Below, one piece after another: positions 1 to 6,978 of a DNA stretch of 64,000 nucleotides. Made by a program: the position numbers and the translations under genes. The stretch's first letter is position 1, and each line of letters starts with the position of its first letter. A model generated the notes under the pieces. That model was not told the origin of the DNA. It did no database searches and saw only the letters and a program-made list of their open reading frames with translations. The stretch lies in NCBI RefSeq assembly GCF_947090785.1, contig NZ_OX352320.1, forward strand, positions 3,461,001 through 3,525,000. Direction: 5' to 3'. The stretch is from Rheinheimera sp. MM224 (GTDB taxonomy: Bacteria > Pseudomonadota > Gammaproteobacteria > Enterobacterales > Alteromonadaceae).

Positions 1-1
1 C

Positions 2-91
2 CAGGAAGAGGCTGCTGCACACATTCGAGACACCAGAGCAATGTCGCTGCTGAATCAGAGTTTCATTACGCTGAGAAGCTGCATACTTTGA
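2..91 (+). other. possible 3' end of an upstream gene
   Basis: Frame 2 is open from the window edge and stops with TGA at 89-91. If real, it would overlap the TTG start of the next gene in a TTGA arrangement typical of translational coupling. Only about 29 residues are visible and no family is recognisable. Frame 1 is also open from the window edge into the next gene, so the upstream context cannot be settled here. Confidence 0.2.
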
Positions 92-1143
92 AGCAAATTA
101 CACAGTATCTGCTGTCTGAAGATTTGGCTGTTAGTGAGGCTGAGTTTGTTGAGGCGGTTGGGTCATTTGAGGGATATTATGTGTTAGAGATTTTGCAGAA
201 ACTACCTGTTGACTGGTTTAGCGCAGTTGTTACAGTTTTGTTCGTATTGGTCATGTTGCTAATCTTAATTTTTCGAAATAAAGAATGGTTTCCAGTTAGT
301 ACACCTTTAGCTATATTACTTGCAATTCTGGCAGTCTTTGTTCTTTATGTTATCAGTGCGTTTTTGGAGATGTTTTCCAAATATCCTTTTGCTACATCAG
401 TTGAAAAATGGGGGCAGGTAGGGGATTTCTTTGGCGGGATGCTGAATCCAGTACTGGCATTCGCATCGTTTATGGCTCTGCTGTACACGATAAAGTTACA
501 ATCAGCAGAAATGTCTCAAACGAGAGATGAGATGTGCCTGTCGAGAGAGGAAATGGCTCGCTCTGCTTCTGCTGCTGAACGCACTGCTTTACTTGAAGAG
601 CAAAATCTTAAGCAGCAAAAAGAGAATGTAGACTCTCAGGCAAGACTGATTAAATACCAATCTATTTCTACACAACTGAATGGCAAGATAGAACTTGCTA
701 GAAGGATTATTTCAGACCCTTTTATAGTCGTGTCTCATCAGCTAACCTATCCAAAAAGTTCTCTTTTGGGACTATTGCACGCTGTAATTAAAGGTTATTC
801 CTCAATTAATGAAAATGATAGTTTGGAAAAACGACAACAGTATATAAATTTTCTGTCTCATGAGTTTGTTCAGTTGGGAAACGTTACACCTTCTCTCGGA
901 TCGAGAATAAACGAACTCGTCGAACTAGTTTATAGTTCTGAACTTCTTTTGCGCCAACTTGTAGTAATCGGGTTTATTGATGAAGTTGCATTCTATAAAA
1001 ATGAACTTAAAACTGCTGTAGGTATATTGTGGCTTCAATCGAGAATCACTGAAGAAAAATTAATAGTCATTCTGAACTCTACTTTCGGTAGTAGCTCTCT
1101 GAATCAATTTTTTGACTCTGTAAAAGATGCTTATGTTCAGTAA
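88..1143 (+). CDS. putAbiC-like membrane protein, copy 1
   Basis: Predicted inner-membrane protein. Two hydrophobic segments lie near residues 40-60 and 70-95, followed by a conserved block WGQVGDFFGGMLNPVLAF and a third hydrophobic stretch ending in LLYTIKLQ near residue 136. A charged, probably coiled-coil region (about 140-190) and a soluble C-terminal domain follow. The WGQxGDFFGGxLNPxLxF block is the hallmark I associate with the putative phage abortive infection family (putAbiC). A paralogue with the same block lies directly downstream. The start is uncertain: TTG at 88 overlaps a possible upstream stop, whereas GTG at 181 has a good GAGGG ribosome site 7 bases before it and corresponds to the start position of the paralogue. 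The gene is AT-rich relative to the rest of the window. Antiphage function is inference only. Confidence 0.7.
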   Translation: MKQITQYLLSEDLAVSEAEFVEAVGSFEGYYVLEILQKLPVDWFSAVVTVLFVLVMLLILIFRNKEWFPVSTPLAILLAILAVFVLYVISAFLEMFSKYPFATSVEKWGQVGDFFGGMLNPVLAFASFMALLYTIKLQSAEMSQTRDEMCLSREEMARSASAAERTALLEEQNLKQQKENVDSQARLIKYQSISTQLNGKIELARRIISDPFIVVSHQLTYPKSSLLGLLHAVIKGYSSINENDSLEKRQQYINFLSHEFVQLGNVTPSLGSRINELVELVYSSELLLRQLVVIGFIDEVAFYKNELKTAVGILWLQSRITEEKLIVILNSTFGSSSLNQFFDSVKDAYVQ

Positions 1144-1163
1144 ATTTGTTGCTTCAGTCCTCA

Positions 1164-1221
1164 TCCGAAGGCTGTGCTGTTACCGAGGCTGGTTTGTTCA
1201 GGCCGCGGGGTATTTAGAAGG
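1164..1221 (+). repeat. degenerate copy of the copy-1 leader/N-terminus
   Basis: This non-coding stretch aligns with 115-173 inside the preceding gene at roughly 40 of 55 positions by eye, with two single-base gaps. Translated with a shift it resembles the first gene's N-terminal residues (AVTEA, then FVQAAGYLEGE, against AVSEA and FVEAVGSFEG), but it ends in TGA. It is either a duplicated 5' leader or the decayed N-terminus of the second paralogue. Confidence 0.5.
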
Positions 1222-1234
1222 TGAATGAGGATCA

Positions 1235-2494
1235 ATGATTATTTCATCATGCGAAGGTATTAATAATGACTTTTGTAGGTTTGTTCTAAGCAACAAACAG
1301 CATTTAAGCTTTTATGACACAGTTTTTGTAGTTCTGTTTATTACTTTGACTGTGTTCTGGGGATATAGGTATTTTAAAAGAATACATGAAGAAGTCAGAA
1401 AAACGAAAGATATTAATACAGTATTTAAAGTCATAGGTAAAAGTTTTGCCTGGCTGTGGTTGTACGTAATTGTTGCATCGTCTGTTTATTCCGTATTTGC
1501 TTACCTAGCGATGTTTTATTCGTCTCATATCGGAGAAGGTTTATCAACTGATCCTGCTGTCTGGGGACAAGCTGGAGATTTTTTTGGCGGAATGCTCAAC
1601 CCTTTCTTGGCGTTTTGTTCTTTCATGGCTCTGCTCTATACCATTCGCATTCAGTCCGAAGAGCTAAGGCTTACAAGGGACGAGCTTGCGAAAACATCCA
1701 AAGCAAATGAGAAATTGAGCGAAGCCAATGAATCTCAGCTTCTTTTATCTAAGCTACAAAATTTCGAGCAGTTATTTTTAAAAGCCCTTGATCAATTTGA
1801 GAATGATTTAAAGGTTTTGCAAGGATGTAGATTTACAGTGAAATATTACTTTCCTGACATGGAAAAACGATTGCAGTATTCAAATGGGTATCCAATATAT
1901 AAGGATATAGTTGCTCAATCCCCTGCATTGTCGAGTATCGACTTAGGTCTTTTTGGAGATTTTTTTAAAAATAAAAGTGGAAGTGTATCATGTGACTATG
2001 TGGGACGAAGTGAACATAGGGAGGCTGTTATTATTTATGGAGAGAGTGTTACTTCTACACTTGATAAATATGTTTTTTGTGACACACAAGACGACTCGGC
2101 GCTTACGAGGCTTATTATAGAAAACTACGTATTATTTGAGAAACTTATTTACTCTTTGAAATATTCGCTACATGCAATTTACCAGTTAAGATGGTTGGCC
2201 GCGGAAGGTAAAGATTTTAGTGACTTCTATTGCGCTCAGTTTAAAAGAAAAATCCCTCATGATTTATTAATTTTTCTGTGCGTTATCTGCAGTCATTACA
2301 AATCTGTTCCATACCATGTGTTAAGTGAATGCAAATTCTTTGAAGATCTGGTGTTTGATGAAGATGGTTTTGTCGCAGGAGGATTGGTTAACATCAAAAA
2401 CCTAAAGCTACCATATAGCTCATATGGCAATAGTAAATCGTACTTAGCATTTAAAGCGTATCATGAAGATGCTAAGGCGCAAGGGGCCGCTTGA
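1235..2494 (+). CDS. putAbiC-like membrane protein, copy 2
   Basis: Paralogue of the preceding gene. Hydrophobic segments lie near residues 26-45 and 70-97, then the shared block WGQAGDFFGGMLNPFLAF followed by CSFMALLYTIRIQ, a short coiled-coil-like stretch (residues 140-170) and a longer soluble C-terminal domain (about 250 residues) that does not resemble copy 1. The ATG start is supported by GAGG 4 bases upstream. The pattern of conserved membrane module plus variable cytoplasmic tail suggests two sensors or effectors with different specificity. Membership of the putative abortive-infection family rests on the conserved block; defence function is not demonstrated. Base composition is AT-rich, consistent with acquired DNA. 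Confidence 0.7.
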   Translation: MIISSCEGINNDFCRFVLSNKQHLSFYDTVFVVLFITLTVFWGYRYFKRIHEEVRKTKDINTVFKVIGKSFAWLWLYVIVASSVYSVFAYLAMFYSSHIGEGLSTDPAVWGQAGDFFGGMLNPFLAFCSFMALLYTIRIQSEELRLTRDELAKTSKANEKLSEANESQLLLSKLQNFEQLFLKALDQFENDLKVLQGCRFTVKYYFPDMEKRLQYSNGYPIYKDIVAQSPALSSIDLGLFGDFFKNKSGSVSCDYVGRSEHREAVIIYGESVTSTLDKYVFCDTQDDSALTRLIIENYVLFEKLIYSLKYSLHAIYQLRWLAAEGKDFSDFYCAQFKRKIPHDLLIFLCVICSHYKSVPYHVLSECKFFEDLVFDEDGFVAGGLVNIKNLKLPYSSYGNSKSYLAFKAYHEDAKAQGAA

Positions 2495-2545
2495 CATAAG
2501 CCCCCAGTAAGTGAATCTGTCTCTAATCCTTGGCGCAATGGAAAC

Positions 2546-2582
2546 GGGGGTCAAGTCTTGCGTCTTGCCCCCAGATTTTTTG
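2546..2582 (+). terminator. terminator-like hairpin with REP-like sequence
   Basis: GGGGG-t-CAAG pairs with CTTGCCCCC across an 8-base loop, and six T follow shortly after. It sits 50 bases after the second putAbiC-like gene and could end that transcript. Its left arm (GGGGTCAAGTCTTGC) resembles the arm of the perfect inverted repeat at 6923-6974, so it may be a decayed REP element used as a terminator. The remainder of the 2495-2742 gap shows nothing else clear. Confidence 0.55.
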
Positions 2583-2742
2583 AAGCAAATCTTAAGTTTC
2601 AAATTACTAAACACCGCAGTACTATTGATGCGGATTTTGGCGAATCTATGCATCTAATCTCATATGAAACCTCGTAATTTTTGCAGAACACCACAGCCAG
2701 AATGTGTGGCGAAAACCTCATCCCCATAGTTTGGAGTAACCT

Positions 2743-3375
2743 GTGTTGTTAAAAACTTATTTGCAAAAACACTTCGTTGATAAGCCAACCTTCGTTTCGC
2801 TTTTGGGCATCACAGTCGAGCGTCTGGATCAGCTTATTGCGGCCAAAGCGGTGCCACAACCTACGTACGTTTGCGATGGAAACACTATAAGTTCCGCAGT
2901 TTTTGGGGTTATTGAAACTGAAGAATCTATTTATGGCGATTACTTTCGTCCCGAATGCAGCAGATGGGTCAAAATTGCAGATCAAGCCGCGGCAGGCCAA
3001 GAGCGTGATGCAGTGTTCTCAGTATTAAGCCATGAGCTGGAGCTTGGCTTGCGGGACTACTTCAAAGAGCCTGAAATGATTGAAAAAAAGATCCAGGATT
3101 TCCTGCCCTACTTTTTGAATGGCACTTTTGGCCTTTGTATTGCCGATCCTTCCAGCGGAACCAACATAGCCCAAAAGGAAGTACTGCAGCATAAACTGAC
3201 AGAGCTAACAGAAAACGGCAGTAATCCCTCACCAGCAGGCATCAGCAACAGTGAGCTTCTACAACTGATTGACGACTACGCTATCTCGAGCATGCCTTTT
3301 TCACCTGCTGAGTACCAGCGTAGCAGCAGAAAACGCCTGGTCGATGATTTACGTCCTAAAGTTGCCAAAGCCTGA
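2743..3375 (+). CDS. DUF6058-like protein
   Basis: Soluble 210-residue protein with no signal peptide or membrane segment. The N-terminal 30 residues look like a small helical DNA-binding or recognition segment (LLGITVERLDQLIAAKAVPQPTY), followed by an aromatic-rich core (GDYFRPECSRWVKIAD) and an acidic helical part. The pattern resembles DUF6058 proteins of marine gammaproteobacteria, whose biochemical role is unknown; the match is from memory of the family and moderate. The GTG start has GGAG 6 bases upstream. It lies between the putAbiC-like pair and a toxin-antitoxin pair, so it may belong to an accessory island, but no partner is evident. Confidence 0.5.
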   Translation: MLLKTYLQKHFVDKPTFVSLLGITVERLDQLIAAKAVPQPTYVCDGNTISSAVFGVIETEESIYGDYFRPECSRWVKIADQAAAGQERDAVFSVLSHELELGLRDYFKEPEMIEKKIQDFLPYFLNGTFGLCIADPSSGTNIAQKEVLQHKLTELTENGSNPSPAGISNSELLQLIDDYAISSMPFSPAEYQRSSRKRLVDDLRPKVAKA

Positions 3376-3497
3376 CTTTTCTGAAAATAGCCCCCAGACA
3401 GCTCAGTTCCAGGCCCCAAACCACTGCAAAATAATAGTAAAAATTGAATAAACTCCAATTATGAAGTATTCTTTTACCAAAGAAATAGCGGAGAGCC

Positions 3498-3890
3498 ATG
3501 ATGTCGGCAAATACACAGGCGGTATTACAACAAGATCCAGAGAAAACGGCTCAGGTTGCGCTTAGCGTGTTTTTTAACATCATGAATGCATGGCAGGTGA
3601 AAGCCAAAGACCAAATGGTGTTACTGGGCAAACCTGCTGAATCCACCTTTTATAACTGGAAGAAAGGCAAAATAGCCAGTTTGTCGCCCGACACATTGGA
3701 ACGGATCTCCTACGTCATGGGGATTTACAAAGCTCTGGGTATTTTATTTGCCAGCCGCGAGCAAGCCGACGCCTGGCTACAGAAACCCAATGCGGCCTTT
3801 AACAACGAAACGGCTTTGGATTTTATGCTTAAAGGCAGCGTGATGCATTTGAGTGATATGCGCAGGTATCTTGATGCACAACGAGGTTAA
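3498..3890 (+). CDS. Xre/MbcA/ParS-type antitoxin
   Basis: Small antitoxin expected to bind both its own promoter and the RES toxin encoded next. Residues about 25-80 form an Xre-like helix-turn-helix region (STFYNWKKGKIASLSPDTLERISYVMGIYKAL), followed by the C-terminal toxin-binding part with the typical NAAFNNETALDFMLKGS motif seen before RES toxins. The ATG at 3498 has GGAGAG just upstream; a second ATG follows directly. Its last codons overlap the toxin start by 17 bases, indicating translational coupling. Autoregulation is the norm for this family, but no operator was identified here. Confidence 0.85.
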   Translation: MMSANTQAVLQQDPEKTAQVALSVFFNIMNAWQVKAKDQMVLLGKPAESTFYNWKKGKIASLSPDTLERISYVMGIYKALGILFASREQADAWLQKPNAAFNNETALDFMLKGSVMHLSDMRRYLDAQRG

Positions 3891-4566
3891 TACCTGCCTG
3901 CCTGACTGGGAAAAGTTATACCGGCTGGTTCCCAGTCACTTCCCGCCCATCAATTTATTTGAAGAGGTCGCGAGCCCGGCAGAGCTGGACATCGTATTTG
4001 CGCTGGAATCGCTTACCAACGACAGGCTGCGTCAGCAAGCAGGTGATTTGGCGCTGGTGTCTTTAGAAGATAGAATTTCCGGCCCAGGCAGCTCTCCTGT
4101 GATGGCCGCTTTTACTCATATCAGAACCGCAACCCGATTCAGCGATGGCACAGCATATGGGGTGTACTACGCTGCAAATAGCTTAGCCACAGCCTTTGCA
4201 GAAACTATCTATCATCGGGAGCAATTTTTAGCCGCAACCCGTGAGCCTGATACCGAACTGACGATGCGCTGTTATATCAATACAGTCGTTTTGCCCCTGC
4301 ACGATATCCGCGGCCCTGAATTTGGCGCTCTACATAACAGCCATGATTATGCAGCGCCACAACATTTCGCAAAAACATTGCGTGCTTCAGGCAGCAATGG
4401 CTTGGTATACAACAGTGTTCGGCACCCAGGCGGGCAATGTATTGCTGCCTTTAAGCCTAAGGCTGTCAGCATCCCTGTTCAGGCCGGACACTACAAATAC
4501 GTCTGGAGCGGCAAAAAACAAAAGATTGAACATGTACTTGAGGTCAGTCTGGTAAAGCTGTCTTAG
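3874..4566 (+). CDS. RES-domain toxin (NAD+-degrading)
   Basis: RES-family toxin; characterised members degrade cytosolic NAD+ by phosphorolysis or hydrolysis and arrest growth. Conserved features visible are the YRLVP opening, the YYAANSLATAFAETIYH stretch carrying the conserved Arg/Tyr/Glu environment, and the C-terminal SNGLVYNSVRHPGG block with the Ser and following Phe-Lys-Pro. The ATG at 3874 is preferred because it overlaps the antitoxin stop by 17 bases; a GTG at 3853 in the same frame is the alternative. All expected family blocks are present and the frame is intact, so the toxin looks functional. Confidence 0.88.
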   Translation: MHNEVNTCLPDWEKLYRLVPSHFPPINLFEEVASPAELDIVFALESLTNDRLRQQAGDLALVSLEDRISGPGSSPVMAAFTHIRTATRFSDGTAYGVYYAANSLATAFAETIYHREQFLAATREPDTELTMRCYINTVVLPLHDIRGPEFGALHNSHDYAAPQHFAKTLRASGSNGLVYNSVRHPGGQCIAAFKPKAVSIPVQAGHYKYVWSGKKQKIEHVLEVSLVKLS

Positions 4567-4590
4567 CTGTTGGGTCGGATCACTTCACAA

Positions 4591-4624
4591 ACAAACCCGG
4601 TATTAAAAGCCGGGTTTGTTTTAT
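4591..4624 (+). terminator. rho-independent terminator after the RES toxin
   Basis: AAACCCGG and CCGGGTTT pair across a 9-base loop, followed by GTTTTAT. It lies 25 bases after the toxin stop and before the convergent peptide transporter gene, so it may serve both directions. Confidence 0.8.
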
Positions 4625-4657
4625 ATCAGAGAAAGTAACGCTTAAACCGCAGCCCTA

Positions 4658-6205
4658 TTATACGGCTCGATAATTATCCAACATGGTATAACTGCGGGCA
4701 TAAAGCGCAAAAATAGCAGCAGCCAGCAAAGCAAAGCCCGCGAAGAAGAACATTAAGAAAGCGGTTTGCGACAAACCTGTGGAGGCTACATGCGACAACA
4801 CTGTTTCGCTTCGAATACTGTTATTCGCCAGCAGCACCCATAAGTTACCCACCGTCACCGACAACTGCCAGAAACTGGTAATAGTGCCTTTCATAGCAGC
4901 TGGTGCCTGACTGTACGCAAACTCCAAACCAGTGGCCGAGACCAGTACTTCACCAAAAGTCAGCAGTGCATAAGGCAATACCTGCCAGACAATAGACATT
5001 ACTGTGCCACCGTCCATCGCCAGTTGTACTGAACCAATTACAATCCAGCTTAAGCCCGCAAAAGCAATACCGGCGCCCATACGGCGTAACGCGGTAATAC
5101 GCACACCACAACGTTCCAACAGCGGATACAAGACTATATGGTTAAAAGGGATCAGCAGCATCACCAGCAGCGGGTTTAATGCCTGCATCATGGCGGGTTC
5201 AAACCAGTTTGGTTTGCTCATATCATTAGCCTGCAAAATCCAGGTCGAGGCTTTTTGATCAAACAAAGACCAGAAAGGCGTAACCAGCGCAAACAGGATC
5301 AAAATACGCAACACGGAGCGCACACCATCTACGGCTATATCAGGGTGCACACCTCGTGCCCTTTCCAACTGAATAGCTGCACCAGCACCACCAAAACCCA
5401 TCACCAGCACTAAAGCTAAACAAAAGGCTGCGACAAAACCTAAAGTTGGGGTTTGGCTTAAGCTAAACAACGCTAACGCAAAACCTACTAAAGCCAGATA
5501 AAGGCCGCCATTGGCTTTGCCTTGTTCTTTCGATAATAAGGCAGTTTTCACTACTTTTAAAAAGCTATGCGGGTCTTTAGGTTCAGGCGCTATATGCACA
5601 TAACGTTTTCGGCCGAGCCAGAAAAACAAGGTAGCTAATGCCATCAGCACGCCTGGTATACCAAAAGCAACGGCAGCACCAAAGTACTTCAGTGTCAGCG
5701 GCATTAATAAGGAGGCGAAAAAGGACCCGAAGTTAATAGTGAAATAAAAGATATCAAAGGCTTTTTGCGCCAGCTTTTTATTACTCTGGTCAAACTGATC
5801 GCCCATAAAGGCTGAAACCAGAGGTTTAATGCCGCCGGACCCCAGCGCTATCAAAAATAGCCCGGTGTAAAAGCCTTCCTTACTGGTTTCGAACAAGGCC
5901 AAAAACAAATGACCAATCACATAAACAATGCTCAGCCATAAAATAGTGTTGTATTTACCAAGATAACGGTCGGCTAACCAGCCGCCTAATAAAGGAAAAA
6001 AATACACGCCTATCACAAAAGAGTGAAATACGTCCTTGGCTTCACCTGCTCTTAAATGCTCAGGCACAGCAAGCAGTAAAGCCGTCATTAAAAAAGGCGT
6101 TAAAATATTACGCATACCGTAGAAGCTGAAGCGCTCACAAGCTTCACTGGCAATAATGTAGGGGATTTGTCGTGGCCAACGGGCCTGTTTTACATCTGTG
6201 GACAT
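4658..6205 (-). CDS. POT-family proton-dependent oligopeptide transporter
   Basis: Major-facilitator-type importer of di- and tripeptides coupled to proton entry. The diagnostic ExxERFxxYGxR motif is present as EACERFSFYGMR near residues 21-32. About 14 hydrophobic segments follow, with the expected bacterial insert in the middle and a family-typical length of 515 residues. The ATG at 6205 has GAGGA upstream. It stands alone between the toxin terminator and the divergent tRNA operon. The upstream 250 bases (6206-6459) hold the tRNA promoter and otherwise nothing I could identify. Confidence 0.9.
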   Translation of the reverse strand: MSTDVKQARWPRQIPYIIASEACERFSFYGMRNILTPFLMTALLLAVPEHLRAGEAKDVFHSFVIGVYFFPLLGGWLADRYLGKYNTILWLSIVYVIGHLFLALFETSKEGFYTGLFLIALGSGGIKPLVSAFMGDQFDQSNKKLAQKAFDIFYFTINFGSFFASLLMPLTLKYFGAAVAFGIPGVLMALATLFFWLGRKRYVHIAPEPKDPHSFLKVVKTALLSKEQGKANGGLYLALVGFALALFSLSQTPTLGFVAAFCLALVLVMGFGGAGAAIQLERARGVHPDIAVDGVRSVLRILILFALVTPFWSLFDQKASTWILQANDMSKPNWFEPAMMQALNPLLVMLLIPFNHIVLYPLLERCGVRITALRRMGAGIAFAGLSWIVIGSVQLAMDGGTVMSIVWQVLPYALLTFGEVLVSATGLEFAYSQAPAAMKGTITSFWQLSVTVGNLWVLLANNSIRSETVLSHVASTGLSQTAFLMFFFAGFALLAAAIFALYARSYTMLDNYRAV

Positions 6206-6396
6206 TGGTTTTCCTCTGGCTTGCTCTGTACAGAAGCCGCTTATTTTTTAGTTTTAAGTACAAACCGATACTACCGGAAACCCCGTATAAGACCAAACAA
6301 GCAGCGGAAAAAGCGAAAAAACTGGCTGTGTTGACATCAACTTGCATAGAAAACCAGCAAACAAACCGAATAGACAAAGATGTGGTAAAAAAACGG

Positions 6397-6425
6397 TTGA
6401 CGCAAAAAAGCCTGATGAGCATAAT
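6397..6425 (+). promoter_or_regulatory. promoter of the tRNA Met-Leu-Gln-Gln operon
   Basis: TTGACG at 6397-6402 and CATAAT at 6420-6425 are separated by 17 bases. A GC-rich discriminator (ACGCGCC) follows, as is usual for stringently controlled tRNA promoters. The first tRNA begins 34 bases downstream. Confidence 0.75.
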
Positions 6426-6459
6426 ACGCGCCACTTGCTTAGGACAACTAAGACACAGT

Positions 6460-6536
6460 GGCTACATAGCTCAGCTGGTTAGAGCACAGCACTCATAATG
6501 CTGGGGTCGCAGGTTCGATTCCCGCTGTAGCCACCA
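6460..6536 (+). tRNA. tRNA-Met (CAT)
   Basis: Complete elongator-type cloverleaf, with acceptor GGCTACA/TGTAGCC, discriminator A and encoded CCA. The anticodon stem CAGCA/TGCTG encloses loop CTCATAA with CAT at 6494-6496. It is the first gene of a four-tRNA operon. A tRNA-Ile2 with lysidine-modified CAT cannot be strictly excluded by eye, but the sequence resembles elongator Met. Confidence 0.93.
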
Positions 6537-6559
6537 CTTAATTTGTTCGTCCAGTGTTT

Positions 6560-6644
6560 GCGGAAATGGCGAAATTGGTAGACGCACTGGATTTAGGTTC
6601 CAGCGCCGCGAGGCGTGAGAGTTCGAGTCTCTCTTTCCGCACCA
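6560..6644 (+). tRNA. tRNA-Leu (TAG)
   Basis: Class II tRNA of 85 bases with a long variable arm (CGCCGCGAGGCG). Acceptor stem GCGGAAA/TTTCCGC, encoded CCA, and anticodon TAG at 6594-6596 within loop TTTAGGT. Confidence 0.95.
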
Positions 6645-6671
6645 AGCAAGTAAGAATTCTGCAGTTTCTGC

Positions 6672-6746
6672 AGGGGTATAGCCAAGCGGTAAGGCAGCGG
6701 GTTTTGATCCCGCCATTCTGGGGTTCGAATCCCTGTACCCCTGCCA
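6672..6746 (+). tRNA. tRNA-Gln (TTG), copy 1
   Basis: 75-base tRNA with acceptor AGGGGTA/TACCCCT, discriminator G and encoded CCA. The anticodon is TTG at 6704-6706 in loop TTTTGAT. Confidence 0.95.
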
Positions 6747-6805
6747 TTTAATTGAAGTGGCAGTGTAATCATCACATTACACAATTTTAGTCACAACAGT
6801 TCTGC

Positions 6806-6880
6806 AGGGGTATAGCCAAGCGGTAAGGCAGCGGGTTTTGATCCCGCCATTCTGGGGTTCGAATCCCTGTACCCCTGCCA
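6806..6880 (+). tRNA. tRNA-Gln (TTG), copy 2
   Basis: Identical in sequence to the tRNA-Gln 134 bases upstream, with anticodon TTG at 6838-6840. The few bases before it (TTCTGC) are also shared with copy 1, suggesting local duplication. It is the last gene of the operon and a terminator follows. Confidence 0.95.
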
Positions 6881-6890
6881 TAAATTGAAA

Positions 6891-6917
6891 CCCAGCCTCG
6901 GCTGGGTTTTTTCTTTT
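6891..6917 (+). terminator. terminator of the tRNA operon
   Basis: CCCAGCC and GGCTGGG form a stem with a two-base apex plus closing pairs, followed by TTTTTTCTTTT. It begins 10 bases after the CCA of the last tRNA. Confidence 0.9.
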
Positions 6918-6922
6918 GGGTT

Positions 6923-6974
6923 GGGGTCAGGCCTTGCATGTTGCAGCAGGCCGCAACATGCAAGGCCTGACCCC
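6923..6974. repeat. perfect 22-bp inverted repeat, REPIN-like
   Basis: Two 22-base arms, 6923-6944 and 6953-6974, are exact reverse complements around an 8-base loop. Each outer end is GGGGTCAGG(C) and each inner end is GCATGTTGC. GGGGTCA-type ends are typical of REP elements mobilised by RAYT (Y1 REP) transposases. It lies between the tRNA terminator and the stop codon of the convergent GH43 gene, and could also act as a bidirectional transcript end. No RAYT gene is in the window. Confidence 0.8.
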
Positions 6975-6978
6975 GGTG

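Noticed and set aside
2444..2653. Minus-strand 69-residue ORF over the end of the second putAbiC-like gene
   Set aside because: It spans the REP-like terminator hairpin, has no ribosome site and overlaps a better gene.
6471..6784. Several overlapping minus-strand ORFs
   Set aside because: They are translations of the opposite strand of tRNA-Met, tRNA-Leu and tRNA-Gln; the GTGI/ERETRTLTP-type peptides are well-known tRNA shadows.
6460..6880. tRNA cluster as an integration site bounding the 1-4.6 kb accessory region
   Set aside because: The POT transporter lies in between, no integrase or direct repeat of a tRNA 3' end was found at the left side, so an attachment site cannot be supported.
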